Source of the DNA: Calditrichia bacterium
Lineage (GTDB): Bacteria > Calditrichota > Calditrichia > Calditrichales > J004
Direction of reading: 5' to 3'
DNA: 64,000 nucleotides
NCBI GenBank assembly: GCA_020635035.1
Contig: JACKAO010000009.1
Location: forward strand, 1-64,000
This document shows positions 60,922-64,000 of the stretch, piece after piece. Every line of letters begins with the position of its first letter. Within the stretch, counting starts at the first letter, position 1. Both the position numbers and the translations under genes were made by a program. The notes beneath the pieces were generated by a model, which did no database searches, was not told where the DNA came from, and worked only from the letters and a program-made list of their open reading frames with translations.

Positions 60922-62055
60922 ATGAATAACAGCTATTACTACCGTAGAGAATTCTGGAAGAACTTATCCGGCAAATCACTAATAAAACTGGGATTGGCAA
61001 TCTTCTTTACATTTTCCAGCATCGGATTTATTTCTGATTTACTGTCTGGTGGCCGGTATTTGGATTGGTATGTTGTTTTTAATGTTATTTTTTCAGGATT
61101 GATTGGTGTTGGTTATGCTTTGGGGGCTATACGCAACTGGAAATGGATTCCAATTGTTCTGGGCACTCATTTAGCGGTTGCCATAATTTTACCAAGTACA
61201 ACGATAGTAATTGAAAACATTGTTATTGAAATTTCAAAAGTAAGGCTAATAGTAGATAGCGCAGGAATTTTGGCGATGGTAATGCTCGGTTATATTTTTT
61301 TCATAATCTTTATAACAGGGGAAGGCATTCCGCAGGTACAGCTAAAAACGGAGATCGATCTTGCCAGAAAAATGCATGATGTTCTTGTCCCGGAAATTGA
61401 AATACGTGACCGGCGCTTCCATATTTTTGGTAAATCTCAACCCTACCTTGAAGTCGGCGGAGATTTGATTGATGTCTACCAGAAAGATGATATACTGGTC
61501 TGCTACACGGCGGATGTATCGGGTCATGGTGTGGCGGCAAGCCTGTTGATGGGAATGTTTAAAAGCGCCGTTTATACCGCATTGTCTAAAAGTCTTTCAC
61601 TTCAGGATCTGGTCAATACCTGTAATCAGGTGCTGAACCAGTTAAAGAAGCCAACCATGTTTTTAACTTTTTCAGCAATCCGGTTTGATGGGACAAACCT
61701 GGTGGAATTTTCAGTAGCCGGACATCTGCCGATTTTGCATTACCGGGCTGATGAAAATAAAATAGAAGAATTAATAATTAAGCAAATCCCTGTTTCTGTA
61801 AAGAAAGATTATAATTTTTTGACTCGAAAAGCGCAGTTTAATCGGGGTGATATTTTTCTTTTCCTGTCTGATGGATTAACCGAGACGAATGATAAAAACG
61901 GAATTGAGTTCGGAATGGAGAATATTAAAAAAATTCTTTTAGAAAATGCCAGGCTTCCCCTGTCCGAAATCTACAACGTCGTTACCGGGACAATTGAAAA
62001 ATATGGCACGCAGAAGGATGATCAATCTTTAATGATTGTTAAAAATATTGTGTAA
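60922..62055 (+). CDS. Membrane-anchored SpoIIE/RsbU-type PP2C phosphatase
   Basis: A 377-residue protein. Four or five hydrophobic segments lie within residues 20-135. The SpoIIE-type phosphatase domain follows, with LEVGGDLIDVYQ (about 174-185), YTADVSGHGVAASLLMGMFK (about 193-212) and FLFLSDGLTETNDKNG (about 311-326) holding the metal-binding aspartates. It likely dephosphorylates a STAS protein such as the neighbouring 60333 or the polysaccharide-locus 5790 product. The membrane part may sense an envelope signal. Confidence 0.87.
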   Translation: MNNSYYYRREFWKNLSGKSLIKLGLAIFFTFSSIGFISDLLSGGRYLDWYVVFNVIFSGLIGVGYALGAIRNWKWIPIVLGTHLAVAIILPSTTIVIENIVIEISKVRLIVDSAGILAMVMLGYIFFIIFITGEGIPQVQLKTEIDLARKMHDVLVPEIEIRDRRFHIFGKSQPYLEVGGDLIDVYQKDDILVCYTADVSGHGVAASLLMGMFKSAVYTALSKSLSLQDLVNTCNQVLNQLKKPTMFLTFSAIRFDGTNLVEFSVAGHLPILHYRADENKIEELIIKQIPVSVKKDYNFLTRKAQFNRGDIFLFLSDGLTETNDKNGIEFGMENIKKILLENARLPLSEIYNVVTGTIEKYGTQKDDQSLMIVKNIV

Positions 62056-62109
62056 TTTGGAATGCTTCTTCTACAAGTTTACTATTTTGTAAATCTTAAA
62101 TTCAAATTA

Positions 62110-63264
62110 TTATTGCAGCACTTTCTCAATTCTCTCCACAACCGTATCCATCTGTTCGCAGCTGATAACAAGCGTTGGCAATAATCGCAAAACAGTTGAT
62201 CCTGATGGCAAAGTCAAAACACCTTCATCCATCATAGCTAATATGTAAGGCTGCACTTTTTCTTTTAGTTCGATACCGATCAACAAACCTTTTCCGCGCA
62301 CCTGGCGAATTTTATCTGAATTGATAGCTTGCAGTTTTTGCATCATGTAGGCACCTTTTTCGGCTGCCTGTTCCGCAAGCTTTGTATCCTGCATATAGGA
62401 AATAGCACCCAGCGCCGCAGCTGCCGATATCGGGTTACCGCCAAAGGTTGAGCCATGATTACCCTGGGCAAACTTCAGCTTTTCAGGAAATACAATCGCA
62501 CCGATCGGTAAACCGCCCGCCATGGCTTTTGCCAGACACAGGATATCTGGAACCACGCCATAGTGTTCAAAAGCAAACATTTTTCCGGTTCGGCAAAATC
62601 CTGTCTGCACTTCGTCGATAATCAGTAGAATATTTTTTTTATTACAAAGTTGGCGAACCTGGCGCACATAATTTTCATCAGCGACGTTGACGCCTCCTTC
62701 ACCCTGTATCATTTCAAGAATAACAGCCGCCGTTTTATCGGTTACTGTTTCTGCCAGCTTTTCAAAATTGTTGTAAGGAACATGATCAAAGCCCGGTACC
62801 AGCGGTTCAAATTCTTTTTTGTACTTTTTGTTGAAGGTTGCGCTTAAGGCGCCAAATGTCCTGCCATGAAATGCACGCATGGCAGCAATAATATCTGTTT
62901 TGCCGCTGGCAATACGGGACATTTTCAGCGCGGCTTCCACCGCTTCTGCCCCTGAGTTACACAAAAAAATATTGCTGAGTTCCGGTGGGGTTATTTCATT
63001 AATTTTTTCCATCAGCAAAGATCGGGTATCGTTGTAAAATGTTCCCGAACAGGTTATCAGGGTTTCAGCCTGCTGCTTTATTTCCTGAACAACATACGGA
63101 TTACAATGCCCCACATTGACCACACCCTGACCGGCGACACAATCAATGTACTCGCGTCCGTTTTCATCGTAAACCACAGACCCTTGTCCACGGGTAATCA
63201 CGACATCGCGCATCGGGTAGCAGCCCGGTCCGAACTGATCTTCCAACATTTTAAAATCTGTCAT
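62110..63264 (-). CDS. lysJ: LysW-type aminotransferase (LysJ/ArgD-like)
   Basis: A 384-residue class III PLP aminotransferase. NVGHCNPYVVQEIKQQAETL (about 50-69), CNSGAEAVEAALKMSR (about 102-117), AFHGRTFGALSAT (about 131-143), IIDEVQTGFCRTGKMFAFEH (about 215-234) and DILCLAKAMAGG (PLP Lys246) are all present. It overlaps the downstream kinase gene by four bases and shares its strand, matching the LysJ-LysZ pair of LysW-dependent lysine or arginine synthesis. LysW itself is outside the window, so the choice between lysine and arginine is open. Confidence 0.8.
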   Translation of the reverse strand: MTDFKMLEDQFGPGCYPMRDVVITRGQGSVVYDENGREYIDCVAGQGVVNVGHCNPYVVQEIKQQAETLITCSGTFYNDTRSLLMEKINEITPPELSNIFLCNSGAEAVEAALKMSRIASGKTDIIAAMRAFHGRTFGALSATFNKKYKKEFEPLVPGFDHVPYNNFEKLAETVTDKTAAVILEMIQGEGGVNVADENYVRQVRQLCNKKNILLIIDEVQTGFCRTGKMFAFEHYGVVPDILCLAKAMAGGLPIGAIVFPEKLKFAQGNHGSTFGGNPISAAAALGAISYMQDTKLAEQAAEKGAYMMQKLQAINSDKIRQVRGKGLLIGIELKEKVQPYILAMMDEGVLTLPSGSTVLRLLPTLVISCEQMDTVVERIEKVLQ

Positions 63265-64000
63265 TGTATAACCGTTCCCTTCCCGCTGAGCGCATCTTTT
63301 AACGGATTTTCTGTGCGGCCATCAGCAATTATAATCTGCCGGGCACCGTCTTTTAATAATGTGTTGATCGCATGCAGTTTGCGTTTTATGCGTCCGGACA
63401 TTTTTTCTTCACGTGAGCTTAGCTCAATTTTACTCATTTGTTTTATTAAGCTATACGGATCATCCGCGTTTTCAAGCAAGCCCGGCGCCTCGATAAAATG
63501 AATAATTTTATCAGCTTTATAATGTTTATTCAGCAGGGCCACGATATCATCATTTTCCGAGTTGACAGCATGGTTATTCTCATCCAGAATCGGCACCGTT
63601 AAAAGCGGCACAAAACTATTTTCCAGCAATAAATCAAGCAGCTTTGTATTAATTGAATCCGGTTTACCCGAAAAATCCCTGATAAGTTTCAGCTTACCGT
63701 TTTCGCGTGTACGAATACCCGGATTTCTCCTTGCACGGATTACTGCTCCATCCAAACCACTCAAACCAACGGCATTGATGCCATGCTGCTGCATGATTTC
63801 AACCAGTCGCTTGTTCTTCAATCCGGCATAAGCCAGCATCTGCAGATCGATTACTTCTTCTGTTGACAGCACACTGGAATACCCGGAAACCGATGTTACT
63901 TTTTGAATGTTGCTGTTAAGCCGCCTTGCCAGCTCATCACGCAAAGCATTTGCACCATGGACTACAATCACAGGTTCTTCGATTGACTGCATGTTTGCGG
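63261..64000 (-). CDS. lysZ: LysW-type amino-acid kinase (LysZ/ArgB-like), 5' end missing
   Basis: Amino-acid-kinase-family protein phosphorylating the gamma/delta-carboxyl of a LysW-linked amino acid. Seen motifs: EEPVIVVHGANALRDELARR, TSVSGYSSV, QMLAYAGLKNKRLVEIMQQH, NAVGLSGLDGAVIRARRNPG, HAVNSENDDIVALLNKH and DGRTENPLKDALSGKG. The family normally begins with a strand and a GG loop about 25 residues before 'VHG'; that segment is absent after ATG 63992 and the frame is open to the window end. ATG 63992 is therefore probably internal and the true start lies beyond 64000. It overlaps lysJ by four bases. Confidence 0.8.
   Translation of the reverse strand, partial: ANMQSIEEPVIVVHGANALRDELARRLNSNIQKVTSVSGYSSVLSTEEVIDLQMLAYAGLKNKRLVEIMQQHGINAVGLSGLDGAVIRARRNPGIRTRENGKLKLIRDFSGKPDSINTKLLDLLLENSFVPLLTVPILDENNHAVNSENDDIVALLNKHYKADKIIHFIEAPGLLENADDPYSLIKQMSKIELSSREEKMSGRIKRKLHAINTLLKDGARQIIIADGRTENPLKDALSGKGTVIQ

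Noticed and set aside
1..64000. CRISPR arrays, tRNA and rRNA genes, insertion sequences
   Set aside because: Gaps between genes were read on both strands. No regularly spaced repeats, cloverleaf-like sequences, transposase frames or terminal inverted repeats were seen.

Overview
The window comes from an AT-rich bacterium, most likely of the FCB superphylum (Calditrichota, Ignavibacteria or KSB1-like). This is an inference from three things. Two secreted proteins (ends at 31215 and 47057) carry the C-terminal YPNPFN-type sorting domain of type IX secretion. Several gene starts lack a clear Shine-Dalgarno. The right edge holds a LysW-type amino-acid biosynthesis kinase and aminotransferase. No tRNA, rRNA, CRISPR array, insertion sequence or phage gene was seen, and no gap between genes exceeds 300 bases.

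Region 1 (1-4421): a leftward WbqC-like gene cut by the window edge, then a rightward translation operon rplM-rpsI-rpsB-tsf-pyrH-frr. It has a good promoter (660-688), a structured leader before rpsB and a strong terminator (4387-4421).

Region 2 (4641-41518): about 37 kb and 30 genes, all on the + strand, forming one exopolysaccharide locus. It has an initiating sugar-phosphate transferase, a STAS regulator, a Wza-like export protein, a Wzc-like co-polymerase/tyrosine kinase, a Wzx flippase, a Wzy/ligase-type membrane protein, four GT4 and one GT2 glycosyltransferases, WecB, two polysaccharide deacetylases and O-acyltransferases. It also has an unusual modification set: acyl-AMP ligase plus its own carrier protein, two FemAB-type transferases, a GNAT protein, two ATP-grasp proteins, two asparagine synthetases, a CapK/PaaK-like ligase and a degenerate carnitine-acyltransferase homologue. 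The FemAB, ligase, ACP, amidotransferase and kinase set resembles exosortase (PEP-CTERM) polysaccharide loci, but no exosortase gene is present. Secreted proteins in the locus include an SGNH hydrolase with a sorting domain and a parallel beta-helix protein.

Region 3 (41763-47114): a 1764-residue secreted protein made of about 7 N-terminal short repeats, 13 tandem Ig-like repeats and a sorting domain, followed by a terminator.

Region 4 (47211-64000): housekeeping and envelope genes. In order: nadE, a prenyl diphosphate synthase, an MscS channel, a CsgG-like/beta-barrel protein, a zinc-ribbon membrane protein, an exported peroxiredoxin, hflK-hflC, polyphosphate glucokinase, a small HD hydrolase, an AlkA-type glycosylase, a Tat-exported D-aminoacylase-like enzyme, a cupin, a DUF4382 lipoprotein, a STAS protein beside an RsbU-like phosphatase, and lysJ/lysZ-type genes running off the right edge.

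Several starts were moved downstream of the longest reading frame where a Shine-Dalgarno or signal peptide favoured it; each entry says so.
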